A DNA stretch of 64,000 nucleotides from Struthio camelus (taxonomy: Eukaryota > Chordata > Aves > Struthioniformes > Struthionidae), in contig NC_090952.1 of NCBI RefSeq assembly GCF_040807025.1, forward strand, positions 23,433,068 through 23,497,067, written 5' to 3'. Below are positions 1-13,874 of this stretch, piece after piece (position 1 is the first letter of the stretch; each line of letters opens with the position of its first letter). Under the pieces are notes generated by a model. It searched no databases and had not been told where the DNA came from. It worked only from the letters and a program-made list of their open reading frames with translations. Made by a program: the position numbers and the translations under genes.

Positions 1-80
1 AAATGCAGCCTTGCTCCGTTATGGACAAACTTCTCTTAAAATAGGCAAATATCAAATGGACCTTCCGGAGACCCAAGTGA

Positions 81-1660
<1,580 letters not shown>

Positions 1661-2990
1661 CTTAATCAGTTCTGAGTCAGTGTTTGGCTGTGCTGTTCCC
1701 TTGCTGTACTCCTGTACAGAGAAACGAACTCTGATCCTTGAACCATTAACACAAGGATTAATATTAAATGGAAAAATTATTGTAACTGTAATCCTTGGCA
1801 ACTTTCCAGTGATTTTGATTTATCCATTTAATGGACATGTTAGACCATATTAATGTCTGATTTTGCGGATTTATTTTATAAGCAAGATGTCTGCTAAGAT
1901 TATACTAACTTTTTTGCTTTCAAAAACTTGCATACACTTTTTGATTCCAAGATAGGTGTCTACCTATTAGTGTTGCAATTTTTAGAAAAATACTTCTATC
2001 ACTATTGTGGTCACTATGTCTAGGGAAATGATGTGATTCAGAAGGATTTGAAAATATTAACTTATTCTCTGGCACTTCTACCATTAGGTAAAGCTATTCT
2101 ATTTGCTTTTTTTTTTTTTTCTTCCCTCCCCAATGACTACCCTCAAATTCTCTTGCAGAAGGGGAAAAAAAATGAGATATATATATATATTTTTTTCCTA
2201 GTGCTACCAGTCATTTCTTTTGATAGAGAAGACCACTATGGGTCTGGAAATCTCGCTGTCTTGCATTTTGAAAAAAATAGTGACTGGTACTTTTGCCATC
2301 AGTGGAGGAAATAACAATGCTCTATGAACGTGATTAAAATAGCTGCATAGTTCTCTCCCCAGACCCTTCATCCTACAGATGATATGGAATTTGGTCAATT
2401 TTCGGAAGCATTTGACCAAGGAAGATTAATCCATGCCTCGATCGAAGACATACAGTGCAAATAACTAAGTTATTGAAACTACTGTGTAGGGGAACACGTA
2501 TGGCACCATCAATGTCTCCTGTGGCATTGAGGTCATAGGTATTTGTGCCTTAGGGGACATTGTTACAAAATTATGGAATGTAAACGTGAGGGGTGGGTGG
2601 GAAAAGTCCTTTGTGTACAGCTTGTTTATAGAGTGCTTACCAGAATCTCTCGTCAGTGCTGCTTTCCTTAGTGTTCCCCTCCAAGGTATGTGCTCCGTTG
2701 CAAGGTGCTGTGGGCAGTCCCAACCATGCTGTGAGACGGCAGCCTATATAATACCTTTTGAAGCCGCTGTGTACAGCATTTATGCCTTTGTTTGTCGTGA
2801 GCAGGGCAAACAGCTAAAATGAACGTTTGATTTCTAAGGAAAGACTTTGAAGTTTGGATTGCATACTAGCTCTGCAAATTGTTTGACTAAGGAGTTATAT
2901 TTGAGCTATGAGTAGTCTTGATACAGTACCTTGGTCAGTCTGAGGTAAGACAATAGATATTTTACTTTTTAAAAAGACTTAACGGGGCAA

Positions 2991-2996
2991 AATAAA
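2991..2996 (+). terminator. Poly(A) signal AATAAA (proximal, PABIR2)
   Basis: A canonical hexamer 1.33 kb after the PABIR2 stop codon. It is a candidate proximal polyadenylation site. Confidence 0.4.
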
Positions 2997-3507
2997 TCCG
3001 TTTGTAATCTACTGTGTTATGCTATTTATTATTTATAACTATGTAAAAAGTCTGTGGTGATGAATTATAGTATTTTTTTATGATTGAATAAGTTTTTTAT
3101 GTTCAGTAATTGCTGGCTGGTTTGTATTTAATACGCAACATTGTCTGCCAGAATCATAAGCTTCCATTTTTGAATGTTTGTAAGTAACAGAAATGCTTTT
3201 GTTATCTAAAAGTACAACTTCTGATCTTTTTTGAAAGAAAATAGCACTGAATTTAAAGAAAGATTATGTGCTTTAAAAGTGGGCACAGTCTCTGGCAATA
3301 CTGTCTGGCTAAAAAGGGGAGGGGGCGAGCCATAGTGTTTTTTTTCCTGTTCTGAAAAAACTGTCTAGTTTCCAGAAGACATGTACGTACCATGTTATTT
3401 TTTATAAGGTGTTTCCATTAAACTGTAAGAAGTACCATAATGGGCCAACAGTGGCACTTTCATTTGTATTACCATTTTAATCTGTGGAGCGTTAGTTCCC
3501 CACCTCA

Positions 3508-3513
3508 AATAAA
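3508..3513 (+). terminator. Poly(A) signal AATAAA (main, PABIR2)
   Basis: A canonical hexamer followed within 30 nt by T/G-rich sequence (tattgtccattggtg), as expected of a downstream element. This is the best candidate for the principal PABIR2 mRNA end. Confidence 0.5.
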
Positions 3514-3540
3514 TGTGCATAATGTAAAAATATTGTCCAT

Positions 3541-6500
3541 TGGTGCCATTTTTAAATGAGCTCTACAGTATTGAATGTTAATTTTATTTGTATCTGCACA
3601 GTGCTATTTCTTGAATTTTTGATGTCTTAAATCGCTTTTTTATTCATGCTTGTATTTTCTCTGCCTCCTTGATACTAAAAGAAGGCTGCTTTTACATTTA
3701 CAAAGTACTGATAAACAGTCTGTGGTAAAATTCGACTTGTTATTTGTGCCCCAGTTCCATTATACTATGCGTTTATTGGTTCTGTGAGTTAAGAAATCTG
3801 AACCAGGGTGGCAGAAGGGGGAAGCCTATTGCATGCTTTCTTAAAACTGAGAAGAGCATAGTTACTGCTTATTTTTGGCTGACTTACCTGTACAATTGCT
3901 GTATTCCAGATTTGTTTGTCAGTGGAGAGTCTTATATAAGTGCTGGCCTTTGTAAACATTAGAATGTAAACTTCATAAAGCAAACGCACAACTATCACTC
4001 TTGTTACAGCATTTTTTTAATGTTTTGGCTAGTCTCCACATTTCAGAAGATATTGCTCTTTTATTAAAAAAAAAAATATATATATATACACGCATACACA
4101 CTGTGTCTGTTTCAGAATTAATGTCATTGTGAAATTATAATAGGTCCCATCTAGGACTGAAATGTTGCACACAGCTGTAAAGACCACTTGTTTAAAACTA
4201 GACATACAAAGTTTTCTAACAGCTGGTGCTTGCACTTAACTGCATGTGAGTTGCTGCTGCTTACAGAATCAATCTTTATTGCGGTCTAAAGGTTAGTACA
4301 GCATACTCTGACTAAAAGTTACATCTTTTGGATTTATTAACTGTCTTGGCTGTAGTGAAGTAGATATCAGTTTGGGGAAGGACACCAGCTGCTGCTGGTA
4401 GTCAGCTTTAACGGATAACCACAGACCCTTTGCATGCAGTCTCTGGGGGTTTTTTGTTTGTTTTTTTTTTACTTCACCAGATTTATTTGTACTGAATGGC
4501 CATAACGGGTGTCTGAGAATTTCCCACCACCACCACTTTTTTTTTTTTTTTTTTTAGTAGTTGGACGTAAGGGGCCACTCAGCGCATACGTATTCCTGAG
4601 AAACCCCAGAGACGGCTTACCTTTAGTACAGTAATGATTGAGAAGAAAAACATACTTGCAAATAACCAGTGTAATTCAAGCAGCGTTTTACATAGACTAT
4701 TTTTAGTATTTTGATTAGTACAGTTATGATGCCAGTTTTTGTATGGCTCATTGACTAGCACTGCCTTTAAATTAAACGGTAAGTATACTGAACCCTCGTT
4801 TAGCAAGCTTAAAATGCTGGAAAAATTTTATCAGTGGTTTAGAAAACAAAAGTGTACGTCAGCTGTAGAACTCCTTATGTTTTGATAATATCAAGTGTTC
4901 TGAATCAGGAAGTGGATCGCAGCGTGCACGTTTCGTCCCACGTCGTTGAATTTCAAATTGGGGATCGTGGGCCTCAAAAAAGCCTGTGTTTAAGGGGTTG
5001 TTCTGACTGTATGCGATTAAGTATGTTCTTCTACGAAGAAAGTAATTAAACTGTCAGTGGGTGGGGATGTAAATCCGAGCCCTGCAGACTTCATTGGGAA
5101 GCTCAGTCTTGAAATGCACAAGGCAAAAGATAATGTGTATAGAAACAGTGAAGTGGAATTTTTTTTGAAGTCATGATAAAAGTAGAGAGCTCAACATCAC
5201 TAAATGCTCGGAACTTTTTAAATGTAAGGCTTCAATCTGGCAGATTTATCTGGACAGAACTATGTTGGAGGCTGTATGCAAAGGTTAACTTGATCTCTAG
5301 GCAGATTTGGGACTCTCTTACTATGTTTGTGTGCCAGAATTGACTAGTTTGGGGAATTTTTTTTCAGTTGTCCACATTCTTATCTGTAGACCCTGCTAAA
5401 ATATTGTGTGACGACAAAGATGTGAATTTGTTTTTCCTGGAGCAATTTCATCTGCATATAGGCTTCCTGGTAACTTCATAATAAAAAAGCTTTGCATTAA
5501 TATTGGTTCAAATATTTCATGAAGTCATAGGACTGTTTCATTTGCTTTTTTGGAGTAAAGGCCAAGAAATATTTCTGCAGCTATACAAACTGCCTCTTGT
5601 ATTCCAAGGCTATTATATAAATGGCAACAGTCCATAGAAAGTACAGAGAGAGACTTGCCTACCATTCAATGTTTTAGTTTCTCTTCCAATTAATTAAATA
5701 ATCCATAGCAAAGTTGGTGATTGATGTAAGGTGGGTCATTGAAGGTACCACATGACTCTGAGCAGCTGAAAGACATAGTAACTAGCTCCTTGGAATACAG
5801 ATTGTAGTGTTAGCCTTGAATGTAGACTTCACTTCTCCAACTAACCTTCTACTCAAAAATGCGTTTTTTGGCACCTGAGAGATCCTCATGAGGGTATGGC
5901 CTAAACAGGCTTCTAGGGAAAGACTCGCTGGCAAGTCTAGGGCTGTTTTGCTCAATCCATCCCCAAAAGAAAAAGCCATGTTTGCCAGTCAAAACCTGGA
6001 GTCACAGCTGCCTGAGTTTCGTGGCTGTCTTTGGAGAGGGCAGGGAGTTGGTGGCTGGATTTCCTTAAGGACGCCAATTGCCTAATTCCCTGCAAGGACC
6101 TTTGTCTTCAGGCTAAAATCAAAAGTGGATGTTGTTTTAGGACAGGTCTGTTTTCTCAAGGAATGAATAGGCTGCAGCGCTGGTTTAAGCATATCAGCCT
6201 GGATTTACTTCCTGCTGCAAGTAAAGAGTCTTCACGTAAGTGGGTTATAATGACTGGGGCTGCAGGCTCGTCACTACCATTCCCATAAACGCGACTGCAC
6301 ACAACTTCCACTTTTAACTTGTGCGTATACCTCAAGGCTATCCTTTTATTAGTGCACTGGGCGCTTAACGGAAGTCTCTTGTTTCAGTCCAAACCATTTT
6401 GCATTAAAGCTGCTTTTTATTACTTGCTTTTAGATCTTGAAGCCTTTTGTTATGGGGCCTATTGGGCCTTGGTTTTGAGTCTTGACTCCGATTAGCATGC

Positions 6501-9500
6501 CTGGGCCAATATTTTCTTTTTAAACCTGGGCAAATTTGTTTTGCTCTTAAACTCTGAAGGTTTGGAAATGCAGAGTAGGTGTGTTCTTGTAGTCAGCAAA
6601 GAATGCACGCCAGTTTTAGTGATCTTTAAAGACTGTAAAGTTTAAAAAAATGCTGAAAACAGAACAAAGAAACGCCTATTTTTAGCATACAGATTTAGCT
6701 GATACTATAGCAGACTTCTTTTCTTAATGTGGGGAATAGTCTTTTGAATAGATCCATAGTAACATAGCAACAAAATCCAATATATCCCCCCCCCCCACCC
6801 CCACCCCCACATTTTTCCTTGCTGTAAAGTAAGAACTGATTACTGAAGGACCACGAGTTTTGTTCATTTCTAACGCAGAGCGCATGACCTGTTTCAGGTC
6901 TCTGAATGCCTGTTTGTAGTAATGATCCCCGTGATCCAACAGAGCCATTAATGACACCGAGCTGTCTGGCAAGTTCCTTTCTGTAGCAGTCCAAAAAGCA
7001 TCACTTTAGACTGTAATAAGGACACCTTTAGTCTCCCTTAGATTATTTCTGAGGGCCTTGAGAGCTTACCTTTATAGAAACAGAAATAATTACTTCCTGG
7101 TAATTACAGAAGTTGACTGTCTTACTATAAGTAATAGATGTGGTAAAACTCCTACCGGACTCCATGGACTCTTGCACATCTCTTATTTTGGGATATAACA
7201 AAGTTTGGGGCTTTTGATTATTTTTCAGATAATGCCATGTCTGTCTTCCGGAAGAATTATCCATTGTGTTTTAATTCTGCAAGGCATTTGGATATAGTTT
7301 ATGCAGAAGTCTGTCTAAAAGTAACTCATATTTAACAACATGAGTCAAATGAGTCTTGGAGACAAGGACAGGCGTTTGTTTTTTCAGCAGTTGGCTATGT
7401 TAACTCTTGCATTGCCTGAACGGATGTCCTGCAGTCAGCCCCAGCCTCCGCTACTTGTTAACTTTCCCCAGAGTTAAATGAGTTGGCCAAAGCGCCAGGC
7501 TATCGTTTGTATTGGGGCAGTTTATAACTGAGATTATGAAAACCCTATGGGGCTAGAACAAAAAGATTTTCCTTACCCCCAAATAATTTGCAATTTAAAT
7601 TTGTTGCAAGAACTATAATGGTTTATCAATGCATTGGGTGGTCAACAATTTTTTTTAGTATTAAAAAAAAAATAGGTGCAAATACACGGGTAGGAAAGGG
7701 GTGGTATCACAAAGCGCGGGCCAAAGTAGCTAGTCTGGAATCCAAATCTAAATGTTGTATCTAGGCACTGACAAATCACACCGTTTGCTCTGTGAGCTCC
7801 TCACACTTGGGGAAAATTCAGCTACAGCCATGAACTCCACAGCTTAGTCTCAACTCTACTTCGGTGTTGATACTTCTACTTAAGATCAGGACCTCTAAGA
7901 ACTTGGAAGAAAAATAAATGGGAAAGGGAAAACTAGAATAAAAATGCCTCCGTGCCTATGATGTATGAGCATTGGTTTGAAAAATGACACAAAGAACAAA
8001 GTATAGTGAGTTGGGACAAACGTGCTTTAAATAAGAGTTGAGGATGTGCTATGTACAGTACGTGTAACATCTTGTTCGTGTGCGAGAACAGGCTGTGAAA
8101 GAAACAGCTTTGTTTGTGTGGGAGAAGCAACATCAAAGAGCTTGAAAGAGCTTGTACTGTAATAGGAAACATTTGCCTTTTGAGGACTGTTGTTGCTGCT
8201 GGTCACTTTTTTTTTTTCCCTCCCCCGTATTAAAACCCAGCAGCAAGAGCAATGCAAGGCAGCATGGGGAGAGCGGGCCAGGTTACAGCTCGCGGAGCAG
8301 GATCAAGTGCACATTTGAAAGAGAGGTGGGGGACAAGGAGGGGTATGGAGGGCAAGCTGGATTTGGGTGTTTGCTTTCACAGCTTCCCCCCACCTCCCCC
8401 GGCTGGGATCGCTTCTGCCTTGAAGATGAGAGTCCTGTTTTGTTGGCCAGCTAAAGCAAAGCTGGATGCTCAACTTGCTGTTTCCAGGAGCGTGATTGCC
8501 AGCTTCCTTTGAAAGTTGGTGTGTGTCCTAGGTACCGGTGGGCAAAGGTCTTTGCGAGGGAGAGGGGAGATGACAGAGGAACCGAGCATGTTGAGGATGT
8601 AGGAGTGGAACAGAGCTGTCCAAAGAGCAGCGCATGGTGGGTGAGCAAGGGACCTGCTGGGACAAGGGACTGTGGAGAGCTTACTAAGCTGGAGGAGAAA
8701 GGGGAAGTAGGAAGGAGATGGCACAGCAGGGTGGGAGGCTGGGACACTGCTTGGCATGGAGGAAACGATGGTTCTCCTGTTAAAACCATCATGGTTAGCT
8801 TGTTGCCAGTAAGGCGGGTGCTGAGGAAGAGGGGCTGTGGCATAGCTCTGCAGACAGCGAGCCAGCCGTGCAGCAGCCACATCATACAACTTGCACTTAT
8901 TGGGCTTTATCAGGTATTTTCCAGACAGCATCTACAATTGTGTAGCCTTTCTTTGTAGTAGCAACGAGGAATTTGGTGCATATAGTACTTACCGCGTCAG
9001 CACACGCTAGGTGCAATCTGACTGCGCTTAGTGCCTTGGAGCAGAAGGAGCGAGAAGTTAATGGTTATCTTATGACCACAGGATGGCGTATCGTGGCTTG
9101 CAAAGCACAGAGTGGTATTTAATGAGCAGTGGTGGTGTTAGCTGAAGCACATCTAAATTGTGATTGCCCTGCAACAGCTTATAATGTTTTCTTTCTTTTC
9201 ACTCTTCCTCTCAGAGTCAATGATGTCTTTCTTCGTTATACTGATAATGTTACAACTGATCAAAATAAAACAGGTGGAAGCTGTTTGAACGCAAGAATGA
9301 CTCAATCCTGTGCTAGAGAGACTTTGATCAAATCCACTGACAACCTGAGCTGGATGAAAAGGCCCTAGTCACAGAAGGAGAGCTTTTTTAAGAATATGGC
9401 ACATATTGGCTGTTTTCCCAGGGCCATGAAGTCTTTTAGAAGCATGCTGTGGCATGTTTAAGTTAGGTTTAGTCTTTTCCTGAAAGGCTGATGCTGCGGC

Positions 9501-9939
9501 GTTCCCATCAAACCGCGCGCGGGAAGATTGTCTTTCCGTTATTTCTCCGCAGGGACAGACGCAGACCTGGATCTTGGAGACTTTACAGCAGATTCAGCTT
9601 TGTACCCCACAGGACCAGGGGAACATCTGCCCGTGCGGAGCGAGCGTCTGGCCCCGTAGCCGTGCTCTGGCACCACGTCCAGGTGAGCGCTTGGGTGAGG
9701 CTGGCTAGCACGCCTCTTGGGGTCTGCTGCTGCTGTGGCTGTGACTGGGATTATTTACCAGAAGCCGATATGCAAGGAGGACCAAGCTCCAGCTGTGAGC
9801 TGTGTGCCGGAGAGCCCCCGCCAGGGTTACAGCGCAGGTCAGGCGCAGGTCAGGAAGGATCGGACCGCTGCCCTTGCAGCCCTGCAGTCCCAACCAGCCC
9901 GCGCAGAGGTGGGGGAAGGTGGATAAGCCTGATCTCCTC
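3541..9939. other. AT-rich intergenic DNA, no gene seen
   Basis: No splice-consistent coding segment or structured RNA was recognised. Simple sequence includes an A-run plus (TA)n at 4066-4089, a T-run at 4537-4555, and a C-tract with (ACCCCC) units at 6786-6810. A distal AATAAA lies at 5480-5485. Short open frames are scattered on both strands and resemble no family I know. Confidence 0.7.
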
Positions 9940-9998
9940 CATAAAGTGCTTTGAGATCTTTCCGTGGCATGTGCTGTAGGCGGGTTGAGTATTATCAG
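9940..9998 (+). mobile_element. Ancient SINE/LINE 3' tail fragment
   Basis: The string ataaagtgctttgagatctt, followed by a 'ggcatgtgctgtag' block and 'gagtattatca', resembles the common amniote repeat tail (aaagcgctttgagatc...aaggcgctatataa...tattatta). That tail is shared by old L2/L3/CR1-type LINEs and their dependent SINEs. It is diverged and fragmentary, and I cannot assign the family from memory. Confidence 0.45.
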
Positions 9999-10459
9999 TG
10001 CTGCTGTTGCTCGGAGTTCTGGTGTGGAGCCCGGATTGGTGATGGGCCCTGTTGTGACTGGGCTGCACGTAGTTTTGTCTCGAGTTGGGAGCGGTTTCTC
10101 TGCTCTTTCATAGTTTGCCTTCTCCTTCGCACGTCTCCAGCAGGAAGTGCAGATTCAGCAGGCATTGTGTGCTTCAGCAGCCTGCCAGCTGCCTTGCTGA
10201 AGCTAATTCACAATTCAAGTCACTCCCGATAAGTTTGCAAACAATGTGCAGTGATTTCTGAACTAGATAGCAACCGAGCTGAGCTACTCCGTTTCCAGCG
10301 TGTCAGCTGGATGAAGCTGTACGTTTACTCTGTAAAGCTCCTCGGTCAAACCTGGTCTTAGACTTAATCCTTTTGCTTCTGTGATGTTTCTAATATTTCT
10401 TATTTGTTGAGGAATAATTTTAAATGAATATCATCGTTATTTTTTAACCTCTTGAGTGT

Positions 10460-10575
10460 GTATGTGAAAGCACAGAGAGGGTAAATGATTAGTGTTGATT
10501 TAGTATGAGCTAGGAATTGAACGCAGGACTTCTGACTCGCGCTTTGGGTTTCTGATCACTGGGCAACTCTGTTAC
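10460..10575 (-). mobile_element. MIR/CORE-type SINE remnant
   Basis: Read on the - strand, this segment has 'gtcagaagtcctgcg', then 'ttcaattcctagctc' (a B-box-like GTTCAATTCC), and later 'accctctctgtgctt'. This order matches the tRNA-derived head and core of MIR-like amniote SINEs. It is an old, decayed, truncated copy. Confidence 0.6.
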
Positions 10576-13500
10576 ACCCTTCGTAAAACACCGAATCCCA
10601 CCCTGGAACAACTCCAGTGAAAAGAAAAGAGCAACATCTTTTCCTTAAGCTAACTTCATGTGGCGGCCACTGAAAGCGCGCGCTGCAGATCTGGCCCAAA
10701 GGAAGCTACTCCACACTCCTGGCTCATCAGCACAGGCAGGAAACAATAGGTCAAAGCCAAAAGTAACTTGCTTAAAAGCTAACGAGTGAGTGACGCAGCA
10801 AACATCAAGAGAAAGCTGCCTTGACAGCCAGCAAAGGAGAGTGGTGTTCGGTATCTCAGTCCTTACCCGCTTGCTTTCTGTTGGTTCACATCTATTTTAC
10901 TGCAGATGCCAAAGAGATGATCTATCTGAAAAGGATCTGTGGGTGAGATTATGCTCACCGCTCATCAGGAGTGATCTATGCATAAGGCCCCCTAGAAAAT
11001 GGCTTGGTATAGAACATATACTATTTAATTTTACTCAGTATGTTTTCATTAAATGAAATCCTTGTGACTTTGTATCTCAGCTTGGCAGATACTAGTTTTC
11101 TTCAGATGTGTTATCTCAGTAAGTCTCAAGCATAGCAGCGCAGAACTATGGGATGAATTTGACTGTTTTGTTCAAAAACTGTTACAATACAGTGGCAGAA
11201 GGGGTAATATACATCACTTCTGCTGGAGGAGAGCAGGATTTTGCTGATGGATAAGCCTACAGAAGCTCACCTTGGTGCACTTCCCAAAGGCATGAACTCA
11301 CGGCATAGGCGGACTTACGTTTTGAAGCGTGTATATTGTCATTGTGCCATACATTTTCTTTTATTCCTCCTTTAGTATTGGAACTGGAAATTCAAGTTGG
11401 AGAAATGTGAAAGCAATTGGGCCTAATCCATTCCTGTTGTTACTCCTTTTGTTTTCACTGGAGGTACTCCAAGGGTGAATTCAGTATATGATGAACAACT
11501 TGTTCTCCAAAGTCGGAATTTAGGGGAGAAGGTTTTAGGGATGATCACGCAACTCTCCGAGGCTCCTTCTCAGACAACTGAACCCCCCCCACCAGAGGGA
11601 CAATATATGGTGAGTTCGGGTTATTGAATTTAGTGCAACCTTCTAATAATAAGCCCTCCAGTCATAATAATACATTATTATCCATTAGAACAATTACTTG
11701 AATGAAACCCAACTGCTAGCTCACTAGGATTGCATGGAAAAATACTAGCTGTTGATCTCAGTTGCCAGTTAGCTAAACACATATTAACCATAAGCAAAAG
11801 ACAAGCGGTTCTGAGGTCGGTAATCCTCCTCCCTGCCTCCCGTTCCACTCTCCTTTTCTGGAGGCCACTCTTCGAGGGGTACCGCTCACCAGCGTGGCCT
11901 GCTTTTAACACATTGACCGTCTTACCTGCAGCCTGAGAAGGTCTCCAAACAGGTTACAAGCCCAAGGACTATTTTGCTTAGCGAGAACTAGAAAAGGGCT
12001 ACAGGCTATGGAGAAGCTGCATGTTGCTAACTGAAGACTAGGTGTTGCTTGTTGAGGTTTGTTTTTTCCAGGAAGGGGGATATTTTTTTGAGATCAAAGA
12101 CAAAACTCTTCATAGATCTGCAAGAATTTGCTGGCTAATTCCTCCTGCGTTCCTGTGCGCCGTTGGAGGGGTCATGGCAGACACAAGGTCCCCCTGGTAA
12201 AATTAAGCTCTGCTTTCTTGGAGAAATAACCGTTAATGTCTCTCTGGCTCACTCAGCTTCATTTACTTCCCAAACAACTTAGATCACAAAGAACTCCAGG
12301 AGGGGTACGCTGCTTGCAAAGGGAAGGGTTTGGATGATTTTCTCTGTTTCAGATAGCCTTATGAAAGTTGTGCTTCCGGCTCTTGCACAGGGAGGAGGTT
12401 TTGTAAGAGATCCTGCAGTCTTCACTGGGTGTGATCTGGAGTGCAGAGGATGCACCGAGTGTGCTGTGCTAGGGAGGTCAGAGTAGCTTTCTGCTGAATG
12501 ATACGAGTCCTGCCTGGCTAATGGAAAAACCCTCTGTCCCAGAGCCCAGATAACACGTAGACATGAGATCCCTTTCTTGCATCACCTCTACCATGCTGGG
12601 GTGGACCCTGGGCACATCTTCTTTACAGCTCTGCTCAGGGCAATCCTTAGAGCCACATCCCTGGTCCTGCCACGATCTGGCTGAAGTTGAGCACTTCTCT
12701 GTTACCTTCTGGATACCATCTCCCTTCCCCTCCCCTTTGTTTCTGACACAGGGGCGGGATGCTGGCTCATTTCCCAACCATTTCTCCTTCATAGTATTTT
12801 TTGCAGATAATTGGAAATGGGGGAATCATTTCTGTAACATCCCTAGCCAATACACAGGGAAAAAATGTTTTCCTCAACAATTATATCCTTAGTAAGGTGG
12901 GAGGAAGAACTCTGTGCTTTTAAAACAAAAATAGAGCAAGTCTCAGTCTTGCTTGCCTTATTTCTCTCCACAACAGAAAATGCACCGTTAATAAGATGAT
13001 CAGTGTAATGGTTGATGGAACACTGCTTTGCTTAGATCTGAGAAGGTTTTAGGTAGAGAGCAGAACATTTGATGCGTTGCACACATTTACTGACCTCAAG
13101 GCCCAGCACAGCGAACACCAGAGAGCCAAGGAAAACAGTAGGAGTAGTTAAACCTTACAAACCACAGCACGGAGGGATTATCACACCAAAGTCTGCTTAA
13201 AGTTCAAATAGCAAGGAGGATCACTGGCTTCCTAGGAACTTACACTCCTACTGTTTGTCTGACATGTGCTGGTCCAAGGCATAATCACTTCCCAAAGTTG
13301 ACTTAATCATTGGGAGCTCTATCCTTTGGGCTCAGGCGTTCCAAAGCCTTTAACACTAAACTGAGAACATTACGCCCAAGCTTAAGCATATGTATCAGTG
13401 AAGGAGGGGGTGTATTTGGACTTCTTGGTCTGTATGTCTGCAAGGTGCCTAACCACAATATAAATACCTAGGGTTTTGCAAGAGGCATAACGCCTGACGG

Positions 13501-13847
13501 TCTTCAAAGGTGAGACCTCCTCATCTTCTGTGTGCCATGTGTCAGTGCACTAGGGACCACAGGGCACGGTGACGGGAACCCCAGGAGAGCAGGCAGGTGT
13601 GTGTGTGGCTGATGGCGTCTCTGTCCTGAGCCGGGGCTGTCGGTGAGGAGCAGATGAGAGTGCTGTGCCTCAGCTAGGGAGGTTGGCACTCACATGCTGT
13701 ACGTAAGCGAAAGATAAAGTCATAAGGAAAGGTTGCAAGCCATGCCCTCTCTAGGAGCCCAGCACCAGATAAGATTGCAGGCTTTGAGTGTTTTGTGTGA
13801 TCTTATTTTGCCTTCTATTTGGGATTTCACTTCACTTCCCTTTAAAT

Positions 13848-13874
13848 ATTTGGCTCCAGGAGTTGGAGCCAAAT
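13848..13874. repeat. Perfect 10-bp inverted repeat
   Basis: ATTTGGCTCC at 13848-13857 and its exact reverse complement at 13865-13874 are separated by 7 nt. It could form a short hairpin but is too short for a microRNA precursor. No function is assigned. Confidence 0.8.

Larger units (their letters stand above)
1661..3540 (+). other. PABIR2: PABIR2 3' untranslated region (end inferred)
   Basis: AT-rich sequence follows the stop codon without splice signals or coding frames. Canonical AATAAA hexamers occur at 2991-2996 and 3508-3513, and an ATTAAA near 3416. A T/G-rich stretch follows the 3508 hexamer, so I place the main 3' end near 3530-3540. A further AATAAA at 5480-5485 could serve a longer isoform. 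The extent is inference from signals only. Confidence 0.6.
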